64,000 bases of DNA from SXVE01 sp036388895. GTDB taxonomy: Bacteria > Acidobacteriota > Blastocatellia > Pyrinomonadales > Pyrinomonadaceae. The stretch is from contig DASVQY010000075.1 in assembly GCA_036388895.1 (NCBI GenBank), positions 62,001 to 126,000 on the forward strand, given 5' to 3'. Under the pieces are notes generated by a model. The model did no database searches. It had not been told where the DNA came from and saw only the letters and a program-made list of their open reading frames with translations. Below are positions 1 to 8,531 of this stretch, piece by piece. The translations under genes and the position numbers were made by a program. Numbering within the stretch: position 1 is the stretch's first letter; the number at the start of each line of letters is the position of its first letter.

Positions 1-572
1 ATCAAACTGCGAACTTCGGATTTTCCGCCTTGGTTTAACTGTTGAGAAAGCGCAACCGCGTCCTGCGACGGTTGCGCTTTCTTTTCGGTAACGATAACGA
101 CATCCGCAAAGCCTTTGTCGGCTAAATCGAGCTTGTAATCGTTCGCTTCTTCGATGGTTACTTTCGTGTCGCCTACTATAACGCGCCACGTATTCGGCTG
201 CGTGCCGAACGACACGGAAGTTTTTTCGCCGGTCGCTTCACGAATATCCTTCGCCAAGTTGTCGGCATCAATCTGACTTTCTATATTCGGAATTTCAAAA
301 CGGTAAATTTCGATTTCCGGCGGACGGTACGAACGCGCCGAAACAGCAACGCGATTCGTCGCGAGCAATTTGTTCGGTTCGTCGGGGCTAACAGCAACGA
401 GCTGCGAATCTGTCGTCGTAATTGCTACGCTCGAAGCATTAGTCGCCAAACCGATTCGTACCATCGGCTCGTTTGCCAGATAAAAATACTCGGCTTTGAC
501 GAGAGTAACACCTGAAATATTTATTAAAATGAAGAGAAAAAAAGCGAACAACAATCGGGGGCGTAACAACAT
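1..572 (-). CDS. SpoIID/LytB-type secreted protein, N-terminal part (gene runs off the window)
   Basis: The minus strand is open from an ATG at 570-572 to the window edge, about 190 codons. A signal peptide is visible (start MLLRPRLLFAFF, then a hydrophobic stretch ending near VKAEYF). It is followed by a segment VRIGLATNASS and by SPDEPNKLLATNRV, which resemble the N-terminal region of acidobacterial SpoIID/LytB-domain proteins. A SPOR-like stretch (QIDADNLAKDIREATG) comes next. The catalytic or amidase-enhancer domain would lie beyond base 1. SpoIID-family proteins act on cell-wall glycan strands outside the membrane. The family call rests on recalled similarity of this N-terminal part only; the exported, truncated nature is seen directly. 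Confidence 0.6.
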   Translation of the reverse strand, partial: MLLRPRLLFAFFLFILINISGVTLVKAEYFYLANEPMVRIGLATNASSVAITTTDSQLVAVSPDEPNKLLATNRVAVSARSYRPPEIEIYRFEIPNIESQIDADNLAKDIREATGEKTSVSFGTQPNTWRVIVGDTKVTIEEANDYKLDLADKGFADVVIVTEKKAQPSQDAVALSQQLNQGGKSEVRSL

Positions 573-663
573 AATGGTAAATTCTATCACAAAGAAAAAG
601 TGATTTAGAGAGAAAATTTTTAACAGAAGACCGAGAATTGCAAACTAAGTTTTTTGTTTGTTT

Positions 664-715
664 CACCGATTTTAAGTAAGTTTTTTATTTACAGTTTATT
701 CCACCGATTTTAAGT
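664..715. repeat. 14-nt direct repeat flanking the uvsE stop
   Basis: The word CACCGATTTTAAGT occurs at 664-677 and again at 702-715, 38 bp apart. The second copy covers the last codons of the uvsE gene. No function is evident; it may be a small duplication. Confidence 0.5.
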
Positions 716-1612
716 CAGCCATTCGGTTTGCAGTTTTGCGATTGCGATTTCTTTGTGCTTGGCTTCGACTTCAATCCACGGCGCAAAGCGAAAAACTTCG
801 GGCATTGTGACAATCAAATCGTGATGTGCGCGGTCGCCGAAACGTTCGCGCCCGTTTGAGATGTGTACCATTTGATTTTCCGGGTTCGCCCAGGTTTCGC
901 GCGCCGCCCAGAACGCTTTTTCTATTGATTCGTTGTTGTAATCTTCCAAATTTTCGTGGCAAATGTGATGATGCGCGTCGAAAACCATCGGAACTTCGGC
1001 GCGACGGCAGATGTCGAGAATTTCGTCCGAACTGTACGTGTATTCGTCGTTTTCCAGAACGATGCGCGAGCGGATCTCTTCGGGTAATTTGCCGATATTT
1101 TCGACTAATTTATCGGCGCGGTCGGATTTTCCGCCGTGAATCGTCATCGCCGCCCATTCCGAACGCGGCTGTTTTAACAAATCCATCGTTCTCGCGTGCA
1201 TTTTCAAGATTTTGACGCTGTTTTCGACAACCGTGTCGGAATCGGAATTTAAAACGACGAACTGATCCGGGTGAAGAACGAGCCGCAAACCGTTTTCGAG
1301 CGCGTTCATGCCGATTTCAGCCAAAGTTTCCGTGAATTCGTCTAAAACTTTTGCTCCCATCGCTTCGTCGGAAAACGGAAAAAGATTCGAAGTCATCCGG
1401 TAAAGTTTGATGTCGTTTTTCAGACAAAACACAACGGCTTTTTTCAAACGTTCGATGTTTTCGGTATAAATCGAGCGCAGTTTTTCGATTTGCGCCGTGT
1501 CGTCAAGCGAGAGAAGAGTTTTGCGAGTGACCGTCTTAAAGCGCACTTCTTCGGAATGCGTAATGCAAACCAGCCCGAGATTGTTTTTAACGCATTGAGT
1601 TTCCGCTTTCAT
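710..1612 (-). CDS. uvsE: UV damage endonuclease UvsE/UVDE
   Basis: This 300-residue protein has the normal length and layout of the UVDE TIM-barrel endonuclease, which nicks DNA 5' to UV photoproducts and some abasic sites to start alternative excision repair. Candidate metal ligands sit in the expected motifs: H114 (LVLHPDQF), H159 (MTIHGGKSD), E187 (IVLENDE), D212/H214/H215 (VFDAHHH), H250 (MVHISNGRE) and the acidic EVEAKHK near 282-286. The N-terminus NLGLVCIT is also typical. The start ATG at 1610-1612 has no strong Shine-Dalgarno. It stands as a single-gene unit with a repeat-rich spacer upstream. The identification is firm from motif order. Confidence 0.93.
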   Translation of the reverse strand: MKAETQCVKNNLGLVCITHSEEVRFKTVTRKTLLSLDDTAQIEKLRSIYTENIERLKKAVVFCLKNDIKLYRMTSNLFPFSDEAMGAKVLDEFTETLAEIGMNALENGLRLVLHPDQFVVLNSDSDTVVENSVKILKMHARTMDLLKQPRSEWAAMTIHGGKSDRADKLVENIGKLPEEIRSRIVLENDEYTYSSDEILDICRRAEVPMVFDAHHHICHENLEDYNNESIEKAFWAARETWANPENQMVHISNGRERFGDRAHHDLIVTMPEVFRFAPWIEVEAKHKEIAIAKLQTEWLT

Positions 1613-1623
1613 AAGAATATTTT

Positions 1624-1741
1624 GCCACGAATTACACGAATAGCACGAATCAAATCAAATAAAACAAATTCACTTCAAAAAACCAACCGAAAATTTTTAT
1701 ATTGTTTTTCTTTATTCGTGCTTTTTCATGTAATTCGTGGC
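1624..1741. repeat. Intergenic inverted repeat, CACGAAT-word type
   Basis: The left arm (1624-1650) begins GCCACGAATTACACGAA and ends in GCACGAAT. The right arm (1713-1741) is its near-perfect reverse complement, and the loop is about 62 bp. Each arm is itself built from repeats of the short word CACGAAT. The element fills the spacer between the upstream ends of uvsE and the M14 peptidase gene's 3' end. It could act as a cruciform or weak terminator; it has the same architecture as other spacers in this window. Confidence 0.75.
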
Positions 1742-1751
1742 TAACTCTTTT

Positions 1752-4226
1752 TTATTTCTCCAGGGCGTTAAAAATAAACGGAAACGTCGCGTAAGTTTGT
1801 CCGCGATGCTGCGGGCGGAACGCGAAAAGAACGATTTTGCCCCGACCGTAATCGGTTTCGGCGAGCGCCGTTTTCCCGTTCAAATATTTTTCGCCCAAAA
1901 TCCAGCCCGAAAGCAAAGCGTCTTTATCGACGTAAGTTGCGATTGACCGAATTTTCGACTTGTCGCCGATTTCAAATGCCGAGCTGTTGATAAAATAAGC
2001 GGCGGTTTCCTGCGTCGTGCCTTTTGCAAGCGGATTTTTCGCGTCAACATCAAGGCGGACGATTGAACCCGGATTGTAAAATTCCGAACGCTTCAGCCCG
2101 TTCAAAACATTTTTTACGGGCAGATTGAATCGTTTGATGACGAGCTCACACGAGTCGTCGAAACAGATTAATTTCCCGCCGGATTCGACGAATTTCTTTA
2201 AATTTTCAACGCCCTGTTCGCCAATTCCTCCGGCAAATTCCGCCGCGTAGCGTTCAGCGCTCAAGCCCTTAACGATCTCGTTTTCGCTTTGCGACGGCAG
2301 AATTACCGCGTCGTAGTTTAGTTTTCCGTTGCGGAAATCGGCGTCCGAAACCGAAGAATAAGGAATTTGAAAATTATCGAAAACGAGCCGCGTCCAGCCT
2401 TCGTCCATTGAAGCGGAAGAGCCTTTGTAAAGCCCGATTCGCGGATTCGTTCGCAAAGGATTCGGCATTTTCGAGAAAGGTGTTTGATTTGAATTCAAAT
2501 TAAGAACCTGACGCGCTTGATTGATATTTTCAACTCTTTTCAAGCTGTTTCTGTGTTTCGCCAAATCTTTTATCTGCCACGCGGCTGCGTAATCAACGCC
2601 CATTTGCAGTGGCAGCGTCCAGCCGGCGACATCATACGGCACTTCCGCTTCGCCGTTGGCATTCAAACGCTGCGGATAAACTTGTTTTTCAAACAGGCTC
2701 AAAACATTATTTTTCTGCGTTTGGTTGACGAAAATGAGAAAACTGTTCAGAGGGATTTCATGAAAATCGTTGTTATTTTTTTCGTGCGCCACTTCCAGCT
2801 CGCGCGTCATCCGATGAACTTCGACGCCTTGCCACATAAGAATTTCAAGTAAGCGCGAAACCGTTTCGGCATTTGGCTGCCCGGCAGTTATGATAAATGC
2901 CTGCGGATCGTCCGGGTTCGTTTTCAGATTTGCTTTGCCGAGTTCGTAAAAATTACGCAGATAGCGCTCGCGAAATTTCGCCCCCAATTCTAAAAGAGCG
3001 CGTGAAGCGATCATCTCGATTCGCGCAATATCCGCCGGTCGCCAAACTCCGCCTTCCCAAACGTCCGGGTGGCTCGTCGCCGTTTCGAGCGGCGAATTTA
3101 GCCCACGCGCCGGTCGGGTAGCTTTTAATTTTTCTTTCGTGATTGTTACCGGAGACATCAAATCGGCACTCGCAGCTTCAGACAAAATTCCGATTGAATT
3201 GTGGTAATACGGAGCCGAGCGAAAGCCGCCGTGCCACCACGTGTCGAACGTCGTGTTCGTCGCCACGCCCGCGATACTTTCAGACTGCAAATCAGCCGCC
3301 ATTTTGTAACCGACAAGTCCGACTTCGCGCAGGATTAGCGGCGAAATGCGCGGATTCGGTGGATCGAAAAACGGCGGAATAACGAATCGCGCGCCGTTCT
3401 GTCCCATTTGATGAACGTCGTAAACGATTTGCGGAAACCACTCCTGCCAGTAAAGCCGCGTGATATTTTGCGTTTCCTTCAAATTCAGCATAAACCAGTC
3501 GCGGTTGTTGTCGTGTCCGGCGTAATGATGATAAAGCTCGGGCGGCGCCGTTCCTTCTGATTTCGTGCCCAGAGTTTTACGATACCAATTGGCAACTATG
3601 TCTATGCCGTCTGGATTTGACGACGGAACGAGCAGCAAAATCGTATTATCCAAAATCTCTTTTGTGCCTTTGTCGGTCGCCGTAGCGAGCTCGTAAGCGA
3701 GATTCATAGACATTTGCGACGCGACGATTTCAGTCGAATGAATCGAGCAGGAAATTGAAACGATTGTTTTTCCTTGACTAACCGTTTGATCAATCCGGTT
3801 ATTTGGCTCGGTTTGTACAGTAACAATGTTCGGATTCGCTAATGACTGATTTAGTCGCTTGTATTTTTCGAGATTTTTTATGTTTTCCGCCGACGAAATG
3901 AAAGCGACGATCATCGGTTTGCCGAGCGTCGTTTTGCCGATTTCCTGCACCTGCACTTTATCGCTCGCCGCGTCTAATTTCTGAAAGTAATTAGTGATTT
4001 GCGACCAGTCGGCAATAGTTTTGTCGTCGGTCGGATGAAAACCGAGAACGGATTTCGGCGACGGAGCGCTTTGTGAAAAAACAGTTAAAGTGAAAAGTAA
4101 AAAATAAAAAGTAAAAAATGCGGAAAAGTGTTTTAATTTTGATTTTTGTTGTTTGTCTTGTGCTTTGAAACGACTTTGCGAATTGCGGCGTTTGCGTGAT
4201 ACAAAAATATTTAAATGTCCGAACAT
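1752..4226 (-). CDS. Secreted M14-family zinc carboxypeptidase
   Basis: An 824-residue exported metallopeptidase. The zinc motif HxxE is at H163-S-T-E166 (SIHSTEI) and the third ligand is probably H272 (YDVHQMG), the M14 spacing. A long C-terminal region (about 600-824) resembles a glutamine-amidotransferase-like or beta-rich accessory domain (GIGEQGVENLKKFV, ICFDDSCEL). The only in-frame ATG is at 4226, giving a long basic n-region and a hydrophobic core YFLLFTLTVF near residues 41-50, with possible cleavage after FSQ. That core is encoded by a low-complexity tract of ACTTTTT words. The start overlaps the start of the divergent acyltransferase gene by 12 bp. The substrate is unknown. Confidence 0.88.
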   Translation of the reverse strand: MFGHLNIFVSRKRRNSQSRFKAQDKQQKSKLKHFSAFFTFYFLLFTLTVFSQSAPSPKSVLGFHPTDDKTIADWSQITNYFQKLDAASDKVQVQEIGKTTLGKPMIVAFISSAENIKNLEKYKRLNQSLANPNIVTVQTEPNNRIDQTVSQGKTIVSISCSIHSTEIVASQMSMNLAYELATATDKGTKEILDNTILLLVPSSNPDGIDIVANWYRKTLGTKSEGTAPPELYHHYAGHDNNRDWFMLNLKETQNITRLYWQEWFPQIVYDVHQMGQNGARFVIPPFFDPPNPRISPLILREVGLVGYKMAADLQSESIAGVATNTTFDTWWHGGFRSAPYYHNSIGILSEAASADLMSPVTITKEKLKATRPARGLNSPLETATSHPDVWEGGVWRPADIARIEMIASRALLELGAKFRERYLRNFYELGKANLKTNPDDPQAFIITAGQPNAETVSRLLEILMWQGVEVHRMTRELEVAHEKNNNDFHEIPLNSFLIFVNQTQKNNVLSLFEKQVYPQRLNANGEAEVPYDVAGWTLPLQMGVDYAAAWQIKDLAKHRNSLKRVENINQARQVLNLNSNQTPFSKMPNPLRTNPRIGLYKGSSASMDEGWTRLVFDNFQIPYSSVSDADFRNGKLNYDAVILPSQSENEIVKGLSAERYAAEFAGGIGEQGVENLKKFVESGGKLICFDDSCELVIKRFNLPVKNVLNGLKRSEFYNPGSIVRLDVDAKNPLAKGTTQETAAYFINSSAFEIGDKSKIRSIATYVDKDALLSGWILGEKYLNGKTALAETDYGRGKIVLFAFRPQHRGQTYATFPFIFNALEK
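4083..4120. repeat. Low-complexity ACTTTTT-word tract within the M14 signal-peptide codons
   Basis: On the minus strand this tract reads as repeats of the word TTTTTACTTTTTA followed by CACTTTAACTG. It encodes the hydrophobic core of the peptidase signal peptide. The same vocabulary (CCTTTTACTTTTT) recurs in the spacer near 50758-50790. Confidence 0.6.
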
Positions 4227-5018
4227 TTACAAAACCTTCCTATTGAAGCGATTGAGCAAAACGAGAAATTGACGTTTCCTGTTGTAGAGTCTAACAAATC
4301 TCGTTTCATCGGCAAACTTCGATATTGGTGGAGTTTAACGCTTGCGGGAATGCTTCTGCTTTTCGTCGCTTTGCCGCTGATGGTTTTCGTGCGAATTATA
4401 AATCGTCAGATATGGCTTTATCCGTTTTGTTTGTGGGGCGCTCGCGCGTGGATTCACGGTTCGGGCGTTAACGTCAAAGTTTCGGGCAGCGAAAATTTGG
4501 AAAAAGATAAATCCTATATTTTCATAGCGAATCACCGTTCGTATCTGGACACGACCGCGCTTTTCGCTTACGCCGGAAAAAAGCTCGGATTAGTTGCCAA
4601 AAAAGAGCTTCTGAAGGTTCCGGTTTTGGGCTACGGAATGAGTTATATAAATTTCGTGACGATTGACCGCACGAACCCGGAACGAGCGCGGCAGGCGCTG
4701 GAAAAAGCGCGAAAAATTGTTGACGGCGGTTATTCGTTCGGCATATTCGCCGAGGGAACGCGAGCGATGCCCGGCGAGCTTCTGCCGTTCAAAAAAGGAG
4801 CGTTTCATCTCGCTTTGCAAACCGGCGCGGCGATTGTTCCGGTGGCAATTAAAAACACGGATTATTTAATGGGCAAGAAAACAGGCGTCGCGCGAACGGG
4901 AACGATGGAGATTGTTCTGCTTCCGCCGATTGAAACGAAAGGCAAAACGGTTGAGAACGATTTGTTTGATTTACTGACGAAAACGCGCGCGGCGATTGCG
5001 GAAGAATTAAGCAGATGA
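4215..5018 (+). CDS. plsC: 1-acyl-sn-glycerol-3-phosphate acyltransferase (PlsC family)
   Basis: A 267-residue membrane acyltransferase that transfers an acyl chain to lysophosphatidic acid in phospholipid synthesis. It shows the catalytic NHxxxxD motif at N106-H107...D112 (ANHRSYLDT) and the phosphate-binding EGTR at 180-183 (FAEGTRAMPGE). A transmembrane segment lies at about residues 40-60 (LTLAGMLLLFVALPLMVFV). The ATG at 4215 has no Shine-Dalgarno and sits 12 bp inside the divergent peptidase start. A later start would still keep all motifs, so the first 25 or so residues are uncertain. A strong hairpin terminator follows. Confidence 0.92.
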   Translation: MSEHLQNLPIEAIEQNEKLTFPVVESNKSRFIGKLRYWWSLTLAGMLLLFVALPLMVFVRIINRQIWLYPFCLWGARAWIHGSGVNVKVSGSENLEKDKSYIFIANHRSYLDTTALFAYAGKKLGLVAKKELLKVPVLGYGMSYINFVTIDRTNPERARQALEKARKIVDGGYSFGIFAEGTRAMPGELLPFKKGAFHLALQTGAAIVPVAIKNTDYLMGKKTGVARTGTMEIVLLPPIETKGKTVENDLFDLLTKTRAAIAEELSR

Positions 5019-5023
5019 AAATA

Positions 5024-5072
5024 AAAAAGGTTATTGAAATTTCAAAAGTTTCTTGATTTCAATAACCTTTTT
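5024..5072. terminator. Bidirectional intrinsic terminator between plsC and the LolA-like gene
   Basis: A perfect 17-bp inverted repeat (5024-5040 with 5056-5072, core AAGGTTATTGAAAT) encloses a 15-nt loop. A-rich and T-rich flanks serve both converging genes. Confidence 0.9.
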
Positions 5073-5087
5073 ATTATTAAGGTTTAT

Positions 5088-5918
5088 TTATGGTTTTTTC
5101 GGCGTCGGGCTCGGTGACGGCTGCGGCTTTTCGTCAACTACAACGTCGTCATCGAGAATCTTAACTTCCGATTTGCCTTGTTTGTAATCGGTGTATTTTA
5201 CACGCATTTTCAGTTTTACGGCTTGACCGCTGTCAAAAACCAGCTCGTCGTCCGAGGAAATATACGAAGGAAACCAATATTTTCCGTCAATGTTTTCGCG
5301 CCAGGTTTCAACTATCGGATACTTATCTTTTTTTGTTTCCGGAACGGCTTTGCCTTTCGATTTAACGATCATCAAATCCTGATCGTCAACCCAGATTCTG
5401 CCGCTGAAAAGGCGTTGTTTCGATTTTTTCGGGTCGGGAATGACTTTCGGCGCAACGTCGAAGACGTGCAAGTTCAATTCGTCGATTTTTTCTTTTCCGA
5501 GATAAGAAAAATTATAAAGATTAACCGCCGAAGGTTCTAAAGCGAACGGGTTAACGCCGCCGAGGTCTTCCAAATCTTCGGGCGTGACGTTGATTTCCGT
5601 TAAAGTTGGAACCGGAAAATAATTGATGCGTTCGAATCGTTTTCCGTCTTCGGTCAGATTCATAAACGAATCGCGGCGATACTGTCCCGTTACTTGTCCG
5701 CCCATTCCGATTGTTTGAATCGTGGCGCTGCGGTTAAAAACATAATTCGTCAGTGCATACCGGAAATCGGCTTCATTATCGGTAAATTTTTTGACGATTC
5801 TGTCTATTTCCGCCTGACTCAGATTGGTTTTGACGATGTTCGACTGTTGCGCGAAAGCCGACAAAGTCGAAAAACAAAAAACAGTTAAGACGAATATAAA
5901 AATGTGTGCTTTTTTCAT
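5088..5918 (-). CDS. Secreted protein, LolA/outer-membrane-lipoprotein-sorting-like
   Basis: A 276-residue exported protein with a clear signal peptide (MKKAHIFIFVLTVFCFS, cleavage after AFAQ). The body is beta-rich and includes WVDDQDLMIVKSKGKAVPE and YWFPSYISSDDELVF, which recall the repeated strands of the LolA/LolB/LppX half-barrel fold. The C-terminus is a charged, proline-rich tail (KPQPSPSPTPKKP). No catalytic motif is seen. Related sequences are common as hypothetical proteins in Acidobacteria. A lipid-carrier or envelope role is only an inference. It converges on plsC across a shared terminator and appears to be monocistronic. Confidence 0.75.
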   Translation of the reverse strand: MKKAHIFIFVLTVFCFSTLSAFAQQSNIVKTNLSQAEIDRIVKKFTDNEADFRYALTNYVFNRSATIQTIGMGGQVTGQYRRDSFMNLTEDGKRFERINYFPVPTLTEINVTPEDLEDLGGVNPFALEPSAVNLYNFSYLGKEKIDELNLHVFDVAPKVIPDPKKSKQRLFSGRIWVDDQDLMIVKSKGKAVPETKKDKYPIVETWRENIDGKYWFPSYISSDDELVFDSGQAVKLKMRVKYTDYKQGKSEVKILDDDVVVDEKPQPSPSPTPKKP

Positions 5919-5995
5919 ATTTTTTCTTTTTCCGAAGCTAGAAAATAGATGCTCGAAGCGGCAAAAGAGTTTGATTCCGTTTGTCTGCGAAAAGA

Positions 5996-6032
5996 AAAAA
6001 GCGTAAAGACGATTGAACGCTTTACGCTTTTT
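5996..6032. terminator. Intrinsic terminator downstream of mqnD
   Basis: A perfect 13-bp inverted repeat (AAAAAGCGTAAAG at 5996-6008, complement at 6020-6032) with an 11-nt loop lies just 3' of the mqnD stop on the minus strand. Confidence 0.85.
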
Positions 6033-6053
6033 AATAACTCGATTTTTATATTT

Positions 6054-6908
6054 TTATTCGACGAAGCTCACGTCAACTTTGTGCGGAATGATTCCTTTTT
6101 CATAACCTTCGTCGAGCAGCCTTCTCACGCCTTCGCGCCCGCGCTCGCCGTAGTCGAGCGTTAAATCATTGACCCACATCGCGACAAAGCGGTCGGCTAG
6201 TTCGCCGGGCATATCTCTGGCGAACTGCATCGCGTACGCGAGAGCGTCTTCGCGATTATCCATCGAATATTTAATGCTCTGGAGCAAATATTTCGATACC
6301 TTCCGCATTAAATCCTCGCCCAAATCCCGCTTGATGACATTTCCGCCCATCGGCAGCGGCAGACCGGTTTTCTCAAACCACCATTCGCCCAAATCGAGAA
6401 CTTTGTTCAAACCTTTTTGCTTATAAAAAAGCTGTCCTTCGTGAATCAGAAGCCCCGCGTCGGCTTTGCCTTTTTGAACCGTTTCGATTATTTCATCGAA
6501 CGGAACGACCGTGTACTCGAAATCCTGATTGTAAATTCGCAGAGCTAAAAACGCGCTGGTCAGCTCGCCCGGAACGGCGATTTTCATACCGGGAATTTCT
6601 TCCGCCTGACGCTTTTCTTTGGAAACGAGAATCGGACCGTATTTGTCGCCGATGCTCGCGCCGTGCGGCAAAAGAGCGTATTTATCGTCCACGTAAGCGT
6701 AAGCGTGAAAGCTGATCGCCGTTACGTCGTAAACGCCGCGTTTTGCGTCTTCGTTCAACGATTGAATATCTTTCAAAGTATGTTCAAACTTTAATCCTTC
6801 GGTTTCCAGCTTGTTTGTCGCCAAACCGTAAAACATAAAAGCGTCGTCGGAATCCGGTGAATGCGCGACCGAAATTTTCCTAAATGCCGGTTTAGTGGTT
6901 ACTTCCAT
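6054..6908 (-). CDS. mqnD: 1,4-dihydroxy-6-naphthoate synthase (MqnD)
   Basis: A 284-residue protein with the periplasmic-binding-like fold of MqnD, which converts cyclic de-hypoxanthine futalosine to 1,4-dihydroxy-6-naphthoate in the futalosine route to menaquinone. Characteristic segments are AHSPDSDDAFMFYGL, DVTAISFHAYAYVDDKYALLPHG, GDKYGPILVS, DAGLLIHEGQL and LGEWWFEKTGLPLPMGGNVI. It is the third gene of a tight minus-strand operon (ubiX, methyltransferase, mqnD), starting 3 bp after the methyltransferase stop, with a terminator behind it. It is cytoplasmic. The identification is strong. Confidence 0.93.
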   Translation of the reverse strand: MEVTTKPAFRKISVAHSPDSDDAFMFYGLATNKLETEGLKFEHTLKDIQSLNEDAKRGVYDVTAISFHAYAYVDDKYALLPHGASIGDKYGPILVSKEKRQAEEIPGMKIAVPGELTSAFLALRIYNQDFEYTVVPFDEIIETVQKGKADAGLLIHEGQLFYKQKGLNKVLDLGEWWFEKTGLPLPMGGNVIKRDLGEDLMRKVSKYLLQSIKYSMDNREDALAYAMQFARDMPGELADRFVAMWVNDLTLDYGERGREGVRRLLDEGYEKGIIPHKVDVSFVE

Positions 6909-6911
6909 ATA

Positions 6912-7664
6912 TTAAAATTGCGAGTAGAAAACATTTGTATCGTATAGAATCTGTATTTTACCGTTTTCGGCGTATTTGGCAAACAGGCGCCGCAATTCGT
7001 TTATCATCGGCTGAAAAGTTTCATCCGTTTCAATCGGCGTGTACGAAGATGACATTAATCTTCCTTTTAATCCTTCGTAGTCCAGTATCTGGGCGTTTTT
7101 ATAAATTTTGCGTTTGAAATCGGTCTGAAAAAAATCCCGAAGTGATTTTTCATCAATATTTTCGTGACGAACCGCCTCGTAATCTTTTCCGAAATTTTTC
7201 AAAAGTTTTTCATACTCGCGTAAAAAATCTGTTGTATCGAGCTGGCGTTCGTTCCAAATCAAAACGACATACCCGTTTTCGCGCAGAATTCGCTTGAATT
7301 CGTCGCGCGTTTTTTCCTTGTCGAACCAGTGAAACGCCTGCGCCGCAACGATGAAATCAACCGAATCGTCGGGCAAGTTCGTATTTTCGGCTGTTCCGTC
7401 AACGCTTTTGTAAAGCGGGAAACTTTGCAGAAAATCTTCTGCCGCCGCGCGCATCGCCGCGTTCGGCTCGACGCCGTAAACCGTATTGCCGTTTTCGAGA
7501 AAGACTTTGGAAGAAATTCCCGTTCCCGAGCCGATGTCTGCGACGACCGAAGATTTATTAAGATTCATATCTTCCCGAAACAAATCCAAGACTTCCGGCG
7601 GATAATTCGGGCGATATTTAACGTAATTTTCGACGCGATTTGAAAATCTTTCGACTGTGTTCAT
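6912..7664 (-). CDS. Class I SAM-dependent methyltransferase
   Basis: A methyltransferase of about 250 residues. SAM motif I is ADIGSGTGISS (around residues 42-52), with the acidic ribose-binding position in YGVEPNAAM and motif IV in FIVAAQAFHWFD. The ATG at 7662-7664 overlaps the ubiX stop as ATGA, and the end of ubiX (GAAGAGGTC) supplies a Shine-Dalgarno, so this start is preferred over one nine codons upstream. The place between ubiX and mqnD suggests coupling with quinone synthesis. The sequence is of the general Methyltransf_11 type rather than clearly MenG/UbiE, so the substrate is unknown. Confidence 0.85.
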   Translation of the reverse strand: MNTVERFSNRVENYVKYRPNYPPEVLDLFREDMNLNKSSVVADIGSGTGISSKVFLENGNTVYGVEPNAAMRAAAEDFLQSFPLYKSVDGTAENTNLPDDSVDFIVAAQAFHWFDKEKTRDEFKRILRENGYVVLIWNERQLDTTDFLREYEKLLKNFGKDYEAVRHENIDEKSLRDFFQTDFKRKIYKNAQILDYEGLKGRLMSSSYTPIETDETFQPMINELRRLFAKYAENGKIQILYDTNVFYSQF

Positions 7665-8278
7665 ATTTCGCTGACCTCTTCGCCCGTCCACTGAGTTTTA
7701 CGCGAATGCGGAATATCGAATTGATCCAAAATGCGAAAACACAAATGTTCAACAAGCTCTTCGATACTTTTCGGACGATGATAAAAACCCGGACTCGCGG
7801 GCAAAACGGTCGCGCCGATACGCGAGAGTTTCAACATATTTTCCAGATGAATGGCGTTGTAAGGCGTCTCGCGCGGAACCAGAATCAACTTTCGTCTTTC
7901 CTTTAAAGTTACATCGGCTGCCCGGTGAATTAGATTCGTTCCGGCTCCCGAAGCGATTGCGCCGAGTGTGCCCATCGAACACGGAACGATTACCATTCCG
8001 GCTTGTTTGTTTGAACCGCTCGCCGGTTTCGCCGCTAAATTATCCAGACGCCAGAAGCGTATTAATTTTGAATTCTTTTCCAAACCGAGCCATTCGTTGA
8101 TTTTTTCCGTTGTCGGTTCGCGTAAATTCGCGCCCATTTCGACCTGCGCGACGGTCGGGACGATGCCGGATATTATTAAATTTATTGTTTCGACCGCGCC
8201 GCTTGCCGCTAAAAGCTGCAATGTGCGATACGCGTAAATCGTTCCCGACGCGCCGGTAATTCCAACTGTCAATTCCAT
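7661..8278 (-). CDS. ubiX: Flavin prenyltransferase UbiX (possible MqnM role)
   Basis: A 205-residue flavoprotein of the UbiX/Pad1 family, which makes prenylated FMN for UbiD-type decarboxylases. Visible signatures are GITGASGTIYAYR at the N-terminus (FMN phosphate loop), VPCSMGTLGAIASGAG, and LVPRETPYNAIHLENMLKLS. It is the first gene of the operon with mqnD. In the futalosine pathway a UbiD-like decarboxylase acts after MqnD and needs prFMN, so the context fits menaquinone synthesis. No ubiD homologue is in the window. Confidence 0.93.
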   Translation of the reverse strand: MELTVGITGASGTIYAYRTLQLLAASGAVETINLIISGIVPTVAQVEMGANLREPTTEKINEWLGLEKNSKLIRFWRLDNLAAKPASGSNKQAGMVIVPCSMGTLGAIASGAGTNLIHRAADVTLKERRKLILVPRETPYNAIHLENMLKLSRIGATVLPASPGFYHRPKSIEELVEHLCFRILDQFDIPHSRKTQWTGEEVSEI

Positions 8279-8483
8279 ATTTTTATATTATAACTTTAAC
8301 ATTTTCTTTTTCCGGTTGTCCGTCTCAGAAAAACGGTTGTATTAATTTGAGACAATACGAAAAGAGTCGTTTCTTGTTTTATTGCAAATTATAAATAAAG
8401 TTTTGATATAAATAATCAGAAAACTGCGCGTTATAAAATGCAGGAAGAGATTTTGAACTTCTTGCAAGCAGTAAAAAAAGTCA
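8279..8483. other. AT-rich spacer upstream of ubiX and of a sigma54-type promoter
   Basis: About 205 bp without a supported gene. It holds an imperfect inverted repeat GTCTCA...TGAGAC (about 8322-8353) and two copies of CGGTTGT. The AT-rich part near 8380-8430 (TTTTGATATAAATAAT) could bind an activator or IHF-like protein for the promoter just downstream. Nothing else is recognised. Confidence 0.5.
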
Positions 8484-8498
8484 TGGCATTATAATTGC
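8484..8498 (+). promoter_or_regulatory. Sigma54-type -24/-12 promoter
   Basis: The sequence TGGCATTATAATTGC matches the consensus TGGCAYRNNNNTTGC at every conserved position except one in the -24 box. GG (8485-8486) and GC (8497-8498) have the exact 10-bp spacing. The predicted start point is near 8510, 22 bp before a small ORF that ends at a terminator. Confidence 0.65.
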
Positions 8499-8531
8499 AA
8501 TTATTAAAAACGGAATATTTGGTGAAATGAA

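Noticed and set aside
439..666. A 75-residue minus-strand ORF across the start of the SpoIID-like gene
   Set aside because: It is in another frame of the real gene; the frame starting at 572 gives a signal peptide and a long open frame to the window edge.
6912..7664. Calling the methyltransferase MenG/UbiE
   Set aside because: The operon context is suggestive, but the sequence has only the general class I motifs and not the recognisable UbiE/MenG signature blocks.
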